Assembly: GCF_000422885.1 (NCBI RefSeq)
Contig: NZ_AUGX01000001.1
Span: forward strand, 63,238-127,237
From: Ottowia thiooxydans DSM 14619
GTDB taxonomy: Bacteria; Pseudomonadota; Gammaproteobacteria; Burkholderiales; Burkholderiaceae_C
Reading direction: 5' to 3'
DNA: 64,000 bases
The position numbers and the translations under genes were made by a program. Under the pieces are notes generated by a model that saw only the letters and a list, made by a program, of their open reading frames with translations, made no database searches and had not been told where the DNA came from. The stretch's first letter is position 1; the number at the start of each line of letters is the position of its first letter. Shown piece by piece: positions 24,315-32,100 of this stretch.

Positions 24315-24530
24315 ATGAAACATTACGCACTTCAGGTCGTTGACGGCGGCGACGGCGATTGGCGGTGGGTCATCCTTGTGGCGCCCGCTGGCTCGCTCGT
24401 CTTCTCGGAGCACTCAGCTCAACAGGATGATGAGGGCAGTTTCCAAGTGGCGATGGACAGCGGTGCCGTTGCACTGGCCAAGCTACAGAAGCAGCCCTAC
24501 GAAAACGAGCGCGCTGATCCGGTCGGGTAA
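24315..24530 (+). CDS. Small hypothetical protein
   Basis: A 71-residue protein from ATG at 24315 with two Trp and a hydrophobic stretch WVILVAPAGSLVF (about 17-30), then a polar C-terminus. It could be a small beta-sheet protein. The LexA box at 24229-24248 lies upstream and might control it as well. Not recognised. Confidence 0.45.
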   Translation: MKHYALQVVDGGDGDWRWVILVAPAGSLVFSEHSAQQDDEGSFQVAMDSGAVALAKLQKQPYENERADPVG

Positions 24531-24545
24531 GTTCTAGGTTTGCAT

Positions 24546-24573
24546 AAAAAGTAATGCTATATGATTACTTTTT
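24546..24573. promoter_or_regulatory. AT-rich 10-bp inverted repeat, candidate operator
   Basis: AAAAAGTAAT and ATTACTTTTT arms enclose an 8-base GCTATATG centre. It lies 13 bp upstream of the gene starting at 24587. The core GTAAT-N8-ATTAC looks like a dimeric repressor site. A weak terminator for the gene ending at 24530 is the alternative. Confidence 0.45.
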
Positions 24574-24586
24574 TACGGAAGACGCA

Positions 24587-24835
24587 ATGAACTCAATCGA
24601 TGAAGCTGCAGCGCGCGAAGAGACTCAAAAACTGATCACCCGGTTACGCGGTGAGATAAACGCACGGATTACCGCAGAGTGGATGAAGCCAAACCCTTGC
24701 AACGTGCAGGTAAGGTCGCTTCGTGCCGAGCGTGACATCCTGCTCCACCACCGTGAGACGTTGGACACCAAAGCATCTGCTGAGATTCAGGGACTCATGA
24801 CGCTGATGGAGCAGCGCATTCAAACGCTTGATTGA
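24587..24835 (+). CDS. Small helical hypothetical protein
   Basis: An 82-residue protein of charged helices (Glu, Arg, Leu rich; two Met-Leu helices near the end). The ATG at 24587 follows GGAAG by seven bases. Its end overlaps the 3' end of the convergent SRAP gene by 16 bp. Not recognised; an operator-like inverted repeat lies just upstream. Confidence 0.5.
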   Translation: MNSIDEAAAREETQKLITRLRGEINARITAEWMKPNPCNVQVRSLRAERDILLHHRETLDTKASAEIQGLMTLMEQRIQTLD

Positions 24836-25488
24836 GCCGGCACGCCTTCGAGCACTTCCATCGTGGGCGGCCGGAGCAGGGGCTTCACCTGCGCAATGGT
24901 GCCGCATAGCCACAGGTCGACGTCTTCCAGTTCGATAGAAATCACGCTGCGCTTGTCCTGCTTATCAGGCGCCAGCTTTGGATCTGGCTTGTGCATGCGA
25001 CTCATCAGGGGGTGAGCATCAGCGTTCACTGTGAGCATGCTGTAGCTTTCAACATATTCGCCAGTTGCCTTGTTGAGCCACGGGTGAAAGATTCCAGCTA
25101 GGCCCCAGGGCAGCCCATCTTTGCGCGCGAACGTCCACCAAACGTTCTTCCCAGTTTCCCAGTTCGGTTCGTCGAAGTTTCTTGCTGGAATGATGCAGCG
25201 CTGGCCACGCTTCCAGGCATCCTTGTAGCTCGACTTCTGATCCAGTTCTTCCGACCTAGCGTTGTTGGTCGAATATTTGAGTTTGGGCTCTTCGGCGAAC
25301 CAAGGGATCAGACCCCATTGGCCGACCGCGAGCTCTCGGCTATAGCCAGCATCGTCGCGAGATCGGCGGAGGAACACGCCTTTGCCGCGCGGGAACACGT
25401 TGCGATCCCAGGCCGGCTGATTGCGCCCGCCGATATGCCACAAGTCTTCGATCTCGCGTTCTTCTGGAGTTACGTATCGATTGCACAT
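24820..25488 (-). CDS. SRAP-domain protein (YedK/HMCES family)
   Basis: A 222-residue SOS-response-associated-peptidase-like protein. The invariant Cys2 follows the initiator Met (MCNRY). Other family marks are QWGLIPWF (57-64), STNNARSE (73-80), CIIPARNFDEPNW (98-110, with the usual Glu) and a His in SRMHKP near 166. Family proteins form a covalent thiazolidine link with abasic sites in single-stranded DNA and so shield them (established for YedK and HMCES). It lies divergent to the DprA-like gene, with the second LexA box between them. Confidence 0.93.
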   Translation of the reverse strand: MCNRYVTPEEREIEDLWHIGGRNQPAWDRNVFPRGKGVFLRRSRDDAGYSRELAVGQWGLIPWFAEEPKLKYSTNNARSEELDQKSSYKDAWKRGQRCIIPARNFDEPNWETGKNVWWTFARKDGLPWGLAGIFHPWLNKATGEYVESYSMLTVNADAHPLMSRMHKPDPKLAPDKQDKRSVISIELEDVDLWLCGTIAQVKPLLRPPTMEVLEGVPAQSSV

Positions 25489-25579
25489 GTTGTCATTCTG
25501 CGCTCTGTTAGGTCCTTGCTCCAGACGTTGCTCCTAATTTGATAACAAAGACTCTGGCATGATATGGGGGATTGTGAGA

Positions 25580-25599
25580 TACTGTTAATTCATACAGTG
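25580..25599. promoter_or_regulatory. LexA box 2, near-perfect
   Basis: TACTGTTAATTCATACAGTG matches the E. coli-type consensus TACTG(TA)5CAGTA at all core positions. It ends 11 bp before the ATG of the DprA-like gene and about 90 bp from the SRAP gene start. The box abuts the TGGAGAA ribosome binding site. Confidence 0.85.
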
Positions 25600-25610
25600 G
25601 AGAACCTACC

Positions 25611-26546
25611 ATGATGGATATGCATCCAGTACAGTCGCCACAGGCGGCTCCCGATGCCGCTCTCCATGATTGGCATCTGTTATTCAACCGCAAGCCAGTC
25701 GATGCTCATCTGGAACTTGGCGCCTACGAACATCTGTGGCTACAAGAGCGTTCCACGGTTAAGCGTTTAGCAGAGCTGTTTAGCTTAAACCCAGAGGCCC
25801 TCCCGTCTGATCTAGTTGACATGGGCGTGGCAACTGAAACCGCTAAGCGAGTGTTGCAGCTTTTCATGTCCAAAGGACTTGATCACTTCGGCGTCCGTGT
25901 GAATGGGGCCGACGAGTATCCGGAAAGCCTTCGCGATGCTGTCGAGCCAGTAGAAATGCTCTACTACCAAGGCGACTGGGATCTTGTCGAGTCACCCAAG
26001 CGCGTTGCGGTTGTCGGGACTCGTAAAGTTTCCCCTGAAGGTGCTGCGCGGACGCGGAAGTTGGTTCGAGCCCTGGTTCAGCACGACTACACGATTGTGT
26101 CTGGCCTAGCAAAGGGCGTTGACACTGTCGCTCACACTACCGCGATTGCGTCGGGCGGTCGAACAATTGCTGTCATCGGCACGCCTTTGAGCGAGTTCTA
26201 TCCACGCGAAAACGAGGAACTTCAGCGCAAAATTGCAACGGAACATCTGTTAATTAGCCAGGTCCCAGTGCTCAAGTACATGCAGCAGGACCATAGGATG
26301 AACAGATTTTTCTTCCCAGAGCGGAATAAAACAATGTCAGCGTTGACTAATGCCACCATCATTGTTGAAGCTAGTGAGACGTCCGGAACGTTGATTCAGG
26401 CACAGGCTGCCATCAAGCAGAAAAGACGGCTTTTCATTCTGGAGAGCAATTTTCACAATCCCGACATCACGTGGCCTGCAAAGTTTGAGAAACTAGGAGC
26501 GGTACGCGTGCGTGATTTTGATGATGTGCTTATGAATTTGCACTAG
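25611..26546 (+). CDS. DprA/SMF-like (SLOG fold) protein, PsyrA/RqlI-like
   Basis: A 311-residue protein. The first 125 residues form a helical region with a PEALPSDL-type helix-hairpin part. Residues 130-310 form the DprA Rossmann-like domain: VAVVGTRK (132-139), SGLAKGVDTVAH (164-175), GGRTIAVIGTPL (182-193), YPRENEEL (197-204), FFPERNKTMSALT (233-246) and VEASETSGTLIQA (252-264). It lacks the C-terminal winged helix of competence DprA. Such SLOG proteins bind nucleotides or single-stranded DNA. It starts 11 bp after a LexA box and is followed after 4 bp by a phosphoribosyltransferase gene, resembling DprA-like antitoxin pairs. Confidence 0.88.
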   Translation: MMDMHPVQSPQAAPDAALHDWHLLFNRKPVDAHLELGAYEHLWLQERSTVKRLAELFSLNPEALPSDLVDMGVATETAKRVLQLFMSKGLDHFGVRVNGADEYPESLRDAVEPVEMLYYQGDWDLVESPKRVAVVGTRKVSPEGAARTRKLVRALVQHDYTIVSGLAKGVDTVAHTTAIASGGRTIAVIGTPLSEFYPRENEELQRKIATEHLLISQVPVLKYMQQDHRMNRFFFPERNKTMSALTNATIIVEASETSGTLIQAQAAIKQKRRLFILESNFHNPDITWPAKFEKLGAVRVRDFDDVLMNLH

Positions 26547-26550
26547 ATCT

Positions 26551-27228
26551 ATGCGCCTGCAGAAAGTTGGAGAGCTGGAAAGAAGACAGCATTACTACCT
26601 TAATGCTGCGCATTGGTGCCTCTTCTTTGGAGAATACACGCCGCAAAAATTTACCAACGGTCAAGGCGCGCGATTTTCAGAGACCAATTCGCACATCCTA
26701 AATCTTAAAAAAGATCTCACACGCAAAGGACTCAGTGATTGGCATTACAAAGAGACTGCCATAAAAGTTGCGGGAAAGCGCCTATCAAAGGCGTTTAAAT
26801 GGGACAACCCAATTGTCAAGGCTGCGACCTTTGTGCCAATGCCACCGTCAAAAAAGTTGATAGATCCGCTTTACGATGATCGCATGTTGCAAGTCTTGCA
26901 GTACGCGAGCACCCTAGTTCCCAATGAGCTAGATATCAGAGACATGCTTCAACTTGATGGTCGTTTGCCCCCAAGTCATGACAACGTGGCTCGGTCCTCA
27001 CCTTCTGATATACAACGAGCATTGCAAATTGACAAGGTGCTCGCTAGTCGCTCACCCCGGATTCGCTCCATTTTTTTGGTGGATGATGTCCTCACGACTG
27101 GGGCGCATTTTGTCGGAGCACATGATTTTCTGAAGGCCTACTTCCCGGAAGTGACGGTTTTAGGATTGTTCCTCGCCAGGACGGTAAGGCCAGATCAAGA
27201 TCTCGACGACTTCGAATTCGTTGAATAG
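26551..27228 (+). CDS. ComF-like phosphoribosyltransferase, partner of the DprA-like protein
   Basis: A 225-residue protein. The PRPP-binding loop IFLVDDVLTTGAHF (174-187) and the AATFVPMPPSKK strand (91-102) identify the type I phosphoribosyltransferase fold. The N-terminal 85 residues are helical and unassigned. No helicase domain is present. In RqlHI/PsyrTA-type modules (recalled) a DprA-like protein neutralises a RecQ-like helicase that carries a PRTase domain; here the PRTase stands alone. It begins 4 bp after the DprA-like stop, clearly one operon under the LexA box. Confidence 0.85.
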   Translation: MRLQKVGELERRQHYYLNAAHWCLFFGEYTPQKFTNGQGARFSETNSHILNLKKDLTRKGLSDWHYKETAIKVAGKRLSKAFKWDNPIVKAATFVPMPPSKKLIDPLYDDRMLQVLQYASTLVPNELDIRDMLQLDGRLPPSHDNVARSSPSDIQRALQIDKVLASRSPRIRSIFLVDDVLTTGAHFVGAHDFLKAYFPEVTVLGLFLARTVRPDQDLDDFEFVE

Positions 27229-27416
27229 CATCCCCCCGTAGGGTTAGATCCTCACCCTCCTACCTGCGGAAGCATAGGACGCAGTCCTTGCTTCTTACTG
27301 ATGCTGGGTAATTCCGTTTTCGCGACCAGCTGAAAAGTCAGCCTGTTGAATTCCAGGTGGCAGTCCACGCTATCAAACGCCTGAAGCACGTGAGTGCATA
27401 AGCCGACGAAGGTGGA

Positions 27417-28793
27417 CTAAAAGTCGGCACTGCGGCTTCTTAATGACGCAGGCGCGGCCTTATGAAGTGGCATAGGCCCCATCCAGTCACCCATTTGCTG
27501 ATACTTGCCTATGAACTGCAGGGGCACGACTCCCTGAGGCCCGTTCCGGTGCGCGACGATTTCCAATTCGCTGTACCCCTCAAATGCCTCTGTGCGCTTG
27601 CTCATGGGGTGAGCCCAATCGGTGAAGAGCAGGGCCACCTGATCAGCAGCAGCCTCGATTGCCCCGGAATCGCGCAGGTGACCCATCAGCGGGCGGCTGT
27701 AGTGCTCGTCGGCTTTGCGGCTCATCTGGCTCAGAACTACGGCAGCAATGCCGAGATCCATTGCCATAACCTTGATTCCGTTCACGATCACATCAAGCTC
27801 TCGATTGCGGCTCTCTTCCCCGGCTCCGGACATCAATTGCAGGAAGTCAACAAAGATCACATCAAGGCCGTGCTCCCGTCGCACCTTCATGGCTTTGCGT
27901 CGGATATCCATAAGGTTCAACCCCGATTGATCGTCGTGACTCAACTTGAGAACAGACACGCGCCTGGCTGCATCGGTAACTGTCGTCCACATGTCGTGGT
28001 CATCCGGGTCTGCCGCAAGAATCCGCCCTATGTCGAAAGATCCCGCAGCCGCTGTATGCCGGTGCATAAGTTGGGAAGTTGGCATTTCCTGGCTCAGGTA
28101 CAGCACGTTGTGGTGGCGCGCAATGTTGCGGGCAATCGCCAGAGCGAGGGCGGTCTTTCCGTGCTTGGGCCGTGCCCCGATCACCATCACTTCGCCTCTG
28201 CGTAGCCCACCGTTGAGAAGCTTGTCGAGCCCACCGATACCGGTTTGAATCGCCGGGTTCTTGCCCTCACTCATGTCTTGCAGGAGGTCCAGGTACTCAA
28301 CCATGGATTGGCTGACGTGCTTCGGATCTCGCTGCCCCTTAAAGGTCGCAAGCTTCGCGAGCAGCATCTGGGCCTTGTCGACCTGCTGCACACCCGTTTC
28401 ACCCATGGTCATGCCCAAGTCGTAGATTTCGGTTCCGGCCGCCATCAGTTGGCGCAGCAGATGCTGATCCTTGATGAACGAGACGTAGGACCGGAAGTTC
28501 TTGGCACTGGGTACGAACCCGGACATATCGCGCAAAAATCCGAGATCCAGTGCTATTCCTCGGCTTTCAAGTTCAGCCCGCACTGTCACCGTGTCGAACG
28601 GCATACCGGCGCTGGCCTGCTCCTGAATCACTTTCCAGACTTCCCGGTATGCGGGAACGTAGAACGCGTCTGCTTCCAGTCCGGCTACGTGCTGGAGACC
28701 TTCGTTGCTCAGCAAGAGCCCGCCGATCACAGCCGCTTCCGAAGTTTCGCTGTAGGGCGGCTCCGAGCGCAGCAGAGAGTTTTCGCTACGCAT
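27417..28793 (-). CDS. dnaB: Replicative DNA helicase, DnaB-like
   Basis: A 458-residue phage-type DnaB. The N-terminal helical domain spans about 10-110 (SEAAVIGGLLLS). A linker follows, then a RecA-like domain with Walker A GARPKHGKT (206-214), LYLSQEM near 233 and Walker B VIFVDFLQLM near 313-322. DnaB unwinds DNA at the fork. Its start overlaps the end of the O-like gene by 8 bp, so it is the last gene of the replication operon. A host helicase gene would normally be slightly longer and lie elsewhere. Confidence 0.93.
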   Translation of the reverse strand: MRSENSLLRSEPPYSETSEAAVIGGLLLSNEGLQHVAGLEADAFYVPAYREVWKVIQEQASAGMPFDTVTVRAELESRGIALDLGFLRDMSGFVPSAKNFRSYVSFIKDQHLLRQLMAAGTEIYDLGMTMGETGVQQVDKAQMLLAKLATFKGQRDPKHVSQSMVEYLDLLQDMSEGKNPAIQTGIGGLDKLLNGGLRRGEVMVIGARPKHGKTALALAIARNIARHHNVLYLSQEMPTSQLMHRHTAAAGSFDIGRILAADPDDHDMWTTVTDAARRVSVLKLSHDDQSGLNLMDIRRKAMKVRREHGLDVIFVDFLQLMSGAGEESRNRELDVIVNGIKVMAMDLGIAAVVLSQMSRKADEHYSRPLMGHLRDSGAIEAAADQVALLFTDWAHPMSKRTEAFEGYSELEIVAHRNGPQGVVPLQFIGKYQQMGDWMGPMPLHKAAPASLRSRSADF

Positions 28794-29619
28794 GGCTCAC
28801 CTCCCGGTGGTAATTTCCTTCTAGTACTTTCTCGAAGTTCTCACGCCTCATCAGCCAGCCTAGGTCAGCCGACCACTTTCGGGTGCTGGCTTGTCCGAGC
28901 AGAAAGGCCGACTTGGCTACATGCTCAAAGAACTTCCGGAACCATGCAATTCCCTCTTCTGTGGTCTCGGCTATGCGTTGACCTGTCTTCTCTCCCACTT
29001 CCGCTGTGGCCGTCATGACCCAAGCCCATCGGGAACGCATGGCACTAGATCGTTGCCCAGTCTTGAATAGCGTTTTTCGAACTCGAGGAAGTGTGGGGCA
29101 GATCTCGTGATAAATGTCAATTAAGCGGTCGTAAGGGCAGGGTGGAATCATCGAAGAAGCTGTAGCTTCTTTAGGTTCATGATGGTTCATTGATGGTTTG
29201 TCTGCAATCGGCTGCAGGGGCAAGAGGCAATCGGTTGCAGGGGTGTGTGCACCAAATTGCAGGGGTGAATTGGGATGCAGGGCTGAAACTGATTGCAGGG
29301 GTGCAGTGCATTGCAGCCCACCTGCAGCGGGGTGTAAGGAAGTCTCCAAAGGAACGCCTTGCCCCAGCATGATTCGATACAGGTTTGTTCCCCGTGGGCC
29401 CGCGCCGAGTCTCACATCCAATTCCCCACTGCTTTTCAGGACAGAAATCGTATAGTTCGCGGCGCGTGACTGAACCCTGCACTTTCGGGCCAGAGTGGCT
29501 ACGCTGGGATAAGCTATGCCTTGTTCATCTGCAAAATCTGCGATGGCCAGCATCATCAGCAAATGGGCGCCGCTGTGCTGGGTTTTCGCCCAAACCCTAG
29601 CCATGACAGTAATGCTCAT
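28786..29619 (-). CDS. Phage replication initiator (O-like) with winged helix
   Basis: A 277-residue protein. Residues 5-85 form a winged helix (HLLMMLAIADFADEQGIAYPSVATLARKCRVQSRAANYTISVLKSSGEL in part) as in lambda O-type proteins. The middle (about 90-150) has repeated PLQ motifs encoded by the DNA iterons. The C-terminal part (about 165-277) looks like the helicase-recruiting domain (WFRKFFEHVAKSAFL). In lambda-type phages O binds iterons inside its own gene and recruits DnaB. The stop of the upstream gene overlaps its start (TAATG). Confidence 0.75.
   Translation of the reverse strand: MSITVMARVWAKTQHSGAHLLMMLAIADFADEQGIAYPSVATLARKCRVQSRAANYTISVLKSSGELDVRLGAGPRGTNLYRIMLGQGVPLETSLHPAAGGLQCTAPLQSVSALHPNSPLQFGAHTPATDCLLPLQPIADKPSMNHHEPKEATASSMIPPCPYDRLIDIYHEICPTLPRVRKTLFKTGQRSSAMRSRWAWVMTATAEVGEKTGQRIAETTEEGIAWFRKFFEHVAKSAFLLGQASTRKWSADLGWLMRRENFEKVLEGNYHREVSHA
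29211..29334. repeat. Iteron array, putative replication origin inside the O-like gene
   Basis: At least five copies of TTGCAGGGGTG or a close variant start at 29212, 29235, 29257, 29275 and 29293, with a sixth degenerate copy near 29322. Spacing is 18-23 bp, about two helical turns. The array lies in the middle of the initiator gene, as in lambdoid origins. Confidence 0.65.
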
Positions 29620-30026
29620 TAGCGCTCCGTCGGTGTTCCCAAGCCGGGGCTCACGTCTAGATCGATAAGGCGTGCTGCGACAGTGAGCAGGTGCGCGGCG
29701 TAGTGCTGTGACAAGACGTCGGCATCTGTCCCAATTGTTCGCGCAATGCCTGAGGAGAATGCGTCCAATCGGGCTTGCAAGCTACTCAGCTCGCGTGTGT
29801 GGCCGGCTTCAGAGTCGGCTATCCACTCCAAAACTCGTGCGATATCGTGGAAGTATTTGGTGTTTGGCCCACTTCCGGCGACGAATGTTTTAGCTCCATG
29901 TTCATCGCTGATCCAGCGTAGTTGAATGCCAAGAAGGGCTGCGCGTGCCTGCGCCTCTGCGAAGGGTTTATCGAGAAGTGGGCGCGGGGTTTGCGTGATT
30001 TTGTGTGAATCATTTGCGCTGCTCAT
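29619..30026 (-). CDS. Hypothetical protein of the replication operon
   Basis: A 135-residue protein, mostly helical, with a short beta part (GIQLRWISDEHGAKTFVAG near 33-51). It overlaps the upstream AlpA-like gene by 4 bp and the downstream initiator by one base. Not recognised. Its place suggests a role in replication or its control. Confidence 0.55.
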   Translation of the reverse strand: MSSANDSHKITQTPRPLLDKPFAEAQARAALLGIQLRWISDEHGAKTFVAGSGPNTKYFHDIARVLEWIADSEAGHTRELSSLQARLDAFSSGIARTIGTDADVLSQHYAAHLLTVAARLIDLDVSPGLGTPTER

Positions 30027-30244
30027 CGCGTTGTCTCCATCTCAACGCCAAGCAGTCGCTTGATATCTGCCACAGCCCACGCAAGTCGGCCGTGCACGCG
30101 GATGGGCCGAATCGGATGTTCGCGCATCGCCCAAATTCGCATCGTTTGTTTTGAGCGGTTTAGATAGTAGGCAGCCTGGGGCGTAGGTACCGTAGGCTTT
30201 GTGATGCTTTCGATCGGTGGGTAAGCTTCGTCTCTAATTGCCAT
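30023..30244 (-). CDS. AlpA-like HTH protein heading the replication operon
   Basis: A 73-residue protein with a short MerR/AlpA-type helix-turn-helix: TPQAAYYLNRSKQTMRIWAM (about 20-39), RVHGRLAWAVADIKRLLGV (about 47-65). The ATG at 30244 is chosen because the longer frame from 30412 adds an unlikely Arg/Lys-rich leader. An AGGGA lies upstream. It overlaps the next gene by four bases. Confidence 0.65.
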   Translation of the reverse strand: MAIRDEAYPPIESITKPTVPTPQAAYYLNRSKQTMRIWAMREHPIRPIRVHGRLAWAVADIKRLLGVEMETTR

Positions 30245-30738
30245 CGTTTGTCCCTGTTTGGGTGTGTTTGGGTCTGTTGCGATGGCCCGACTTTTACCTG
30301 TGTGACGTACGCGAACCCTCTTCGTGCACGCCTTTTTGCGATGCTTGTTTTCCTGAAGGCTCGTCTGCTTAGTTGCAAGCCCGCGGTGAACCCCATCATC
30401 GCGAATCGTCACGACAATAGAAAATTGTGCGGCGAGGGTCGATAGCGAGCACGCGCCGGCGCGACTTCATTTACAGCTCACGGAAGCTGTGTAGGAGCAA
30501 ACGAGCCCTCGAGTCGCACTGGTAGCAACTGTGGCCTTGAGTCAATGGCGCACCGCTGGTTGCTGAAAGAGCTTAAGCGCACGGCCCTAGAAAACCTGTT
30601 GAGCACCTTTAACGGTTTTTTCATGTCGAAGGTCGCCATTCAAGGTGGCATTGGGCTCAAGCTATAGTGCCTAAAGTGCACCTTTCACTGGAATGAATAA
30701 GCAAGCCGTGCAACATCCAGACTACGTTGAGCGCAACA
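30245..30738. other. Control region between replication operon and accessory gene
   Basis: About 490 bp without a supported gene. It should contain the leftward promoter of the replication operon and the rightward promoter of the gene at 30739. Short repeats such as TTTGGGTGTGTTTGGGT (30257-30273) lie next to the operon start. No repressor gene of the C1 type is seen here, which is unusual for an active prophage. Confidence 0.35.
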
Positions 30739-31242
30739 ATGACCGATCTCGAAAGTTTTTTGGCAGAACGAGAACGAACGCGGAAGGAATTTGCGCGTTC
30801 GGAAAGACTTGTCAAAGAATACAAAAAAAATATGCCGGACATAGCCCCTATATGGGATACAACCCCGGAATCAATCTCATTCACTGACATATGCACGAGC
30901 ATCACGTCATCAGGTGTCAGAATTTATAGTTGCAAGATTGATGAACTATGGGCTGGGTTGAATGATCCCGCCATATTTGAAGCAGGCACCCTCTGGGGGA
31001 AGCTTCATGACCCCAGAAAAATTGCAGGCGTCATTGAGGCGTGGTCTAAAGGGAAAGCGCTGTCGCCTATTTTTCTTCTAAAGCATGAAGTTCTTGAAAA
31101 ATGGTTGGTCGCAGATGGCAGACACAGATTAACTGTCTCGCGCGCCAGTCGTGCATCGGAGGTTATGTTTATGGTGGAGTCTGCTAATGCGACGTGGGTT
31201 TCTCGTACATTCCCCTCAGCAGTCTGTATTACTCAGTTCTAA
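30739..31242 (+). CDS. ParB/Srx-fold-like protein, accessory gene
   Basis: A 167-residue protein, AT-richer than its neighbours. The C-terminal half (about 105-150) reads SPIFLLKHEVLEKWLVADGRHRLTVSRA in pieces, which is the DGRHR signature of ParB N-terminal/sulfiredoxin-like domains. These domains bind nucleotides (CTPase or ATPase). The N-terminus is a charged helix. The ATG at 30739 is preferred over the TTG at 30727. Single-gene proteins of this fold are frequent morons on phage islands; the role here is unknown. Confidence 0.65.
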   Translation: MTDLESFLAERERTRKEFARSERLVKEYKKNMPDIAPIWDTTPESISFTDICTSITSSGVRIYSCKIDELWAGLNDPAIFEAGTLWGKLHDPRKIAGVIEAWSKGKALSPIFLLKHEVLEKWLVADGRHRLTVSRASRASEVMFMVESANATWVSRTFPSAVCITQF

Positions 31243-31344
31243 CCATCACCTCGACCCAACCTCTCACCGATTCAAGTCGTAAGAGGCGCATGTGGAGTTG
31301 GACCGTTGAGTGACCGCTTTCGGTCACATGGGTTCACCGTTCGT

Positions 31345-31995
31345 TTACGCCTTGTTGAGAACCCTACGGATGCTATTAGCGTGGACTCCATATCGGTGAG
31401 CAAGTATGCTGGCGACGTCTTTGGCTTGCTTTCCCGACTCAAGTAGTCTCTTTCGCTCGTGTACTAGATCAAGCAACTCGGGAATTTTGGAGTTCGACTG
31501 TCTCGTACGCGCTGACTTTTTACCACCAACACTGCCACCCTGTTTGATGCGCGTTTCTTTCGCTTTCAGGCCTTGAATAACCGGGCCCAATAGTCTTGAG
31601 GCGTCCGCGATACCTTCGGAGTTGCTTATGTGGTTCGCAAGTGTTGCTAGTTGCTCATACGGGCAAATGGAGCAGGCAAAAAGCAAAACATCATGTTCGG
31701 TGCAACCCGCTTGCTTCGCTGCGTTGCTGGCGCAATCACCCATGGTGAGCAGCGCAGGCCATGGCAACAGGTCAGCCAACGGTATTGTGGGTTTTCGGTC
31801 AGCTAAAGGCACGAAACCGCGAGGCGGCAGATCAACTTGTCTTCCCCACAGAGGGTGGTCATGTAGGGCCGCGCGCGTGCGTTCGGTTTCCACTGCGAGC
31901 GATGTCAATAGTTGAAGTTGACGTGGGGTATCAATCGTGACCAACTCTAGGTCAAGCTGGAGGCCCCTCGCATAGCGATAGCTCAGATTTTGCAT
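31345..31995 (-). CDS. Hypothetical protein with C-terminal HTH
   Basis: A 216-residue protein. The N-terminal 140 residues are Leu-rich with several Cys (SNAAKQAGCTEHDVLLFACSICP near 88-112). A basic linker (GGKKSARTRQSNSK near 155-168) leads to a C-terminal helix-turn-helix (KDVASILAHRYGVHANSIRRVLNKA, final 25 residues) like those of resolvases. Probably DNA-binding. It lies just before the integrase gene on the same strand. Confidence 0.55.
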   Translation of the reverse strand: MQNLSYRYARGLQLDLELVTIDTPRQLQLLTSLAVETERTRAALHDHPLWGRQVDLPPRGFVPLADRKPTIPLADLLPWPALLTMGDCASNAAKQAGCTEHDVLLFACSICPYEQLATLANHISNSEGIADASRLLGPVIQGLKAKETRIKQGGSVGGKKSARTRQSNSKIPELLDLVHERKRLLESGKQAKDVASILAHRYGVHANSIRRVLNKA

Positions 31996-32100
31996 CGCAT
32001 CCCTCCCGAATGCTGCTCCCTCAATTTGCGCTCCAGCAGACCAGCGGGAGGCACTGGCGATTCGGGAGGATTGCGGCCCTACCTAGCTGGAGCAGACTAC

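Noticed and set aside
25611-26546. Housekeeping competence gene dprA
   Set aside because: It lies within the prophage-like island, lacks the C-terminal winged helix, has a LexA box and a PRTase partner, and has no neighbours of the usual dprA locus.
27462-28205. 247-residue plus-strand open frame
   Set aside because: Antisense of the DnaB-like helicase gene. The opposite strand has Walker motifs in the right order.
29211-29334. CRISPR-like array
   Set aside because: Units are 11-12 bp with irregular 18-23 bp periods and lie inside a coding gene. Repeat length and spacing do not fit CRISPR, and no cas gene is in the window.
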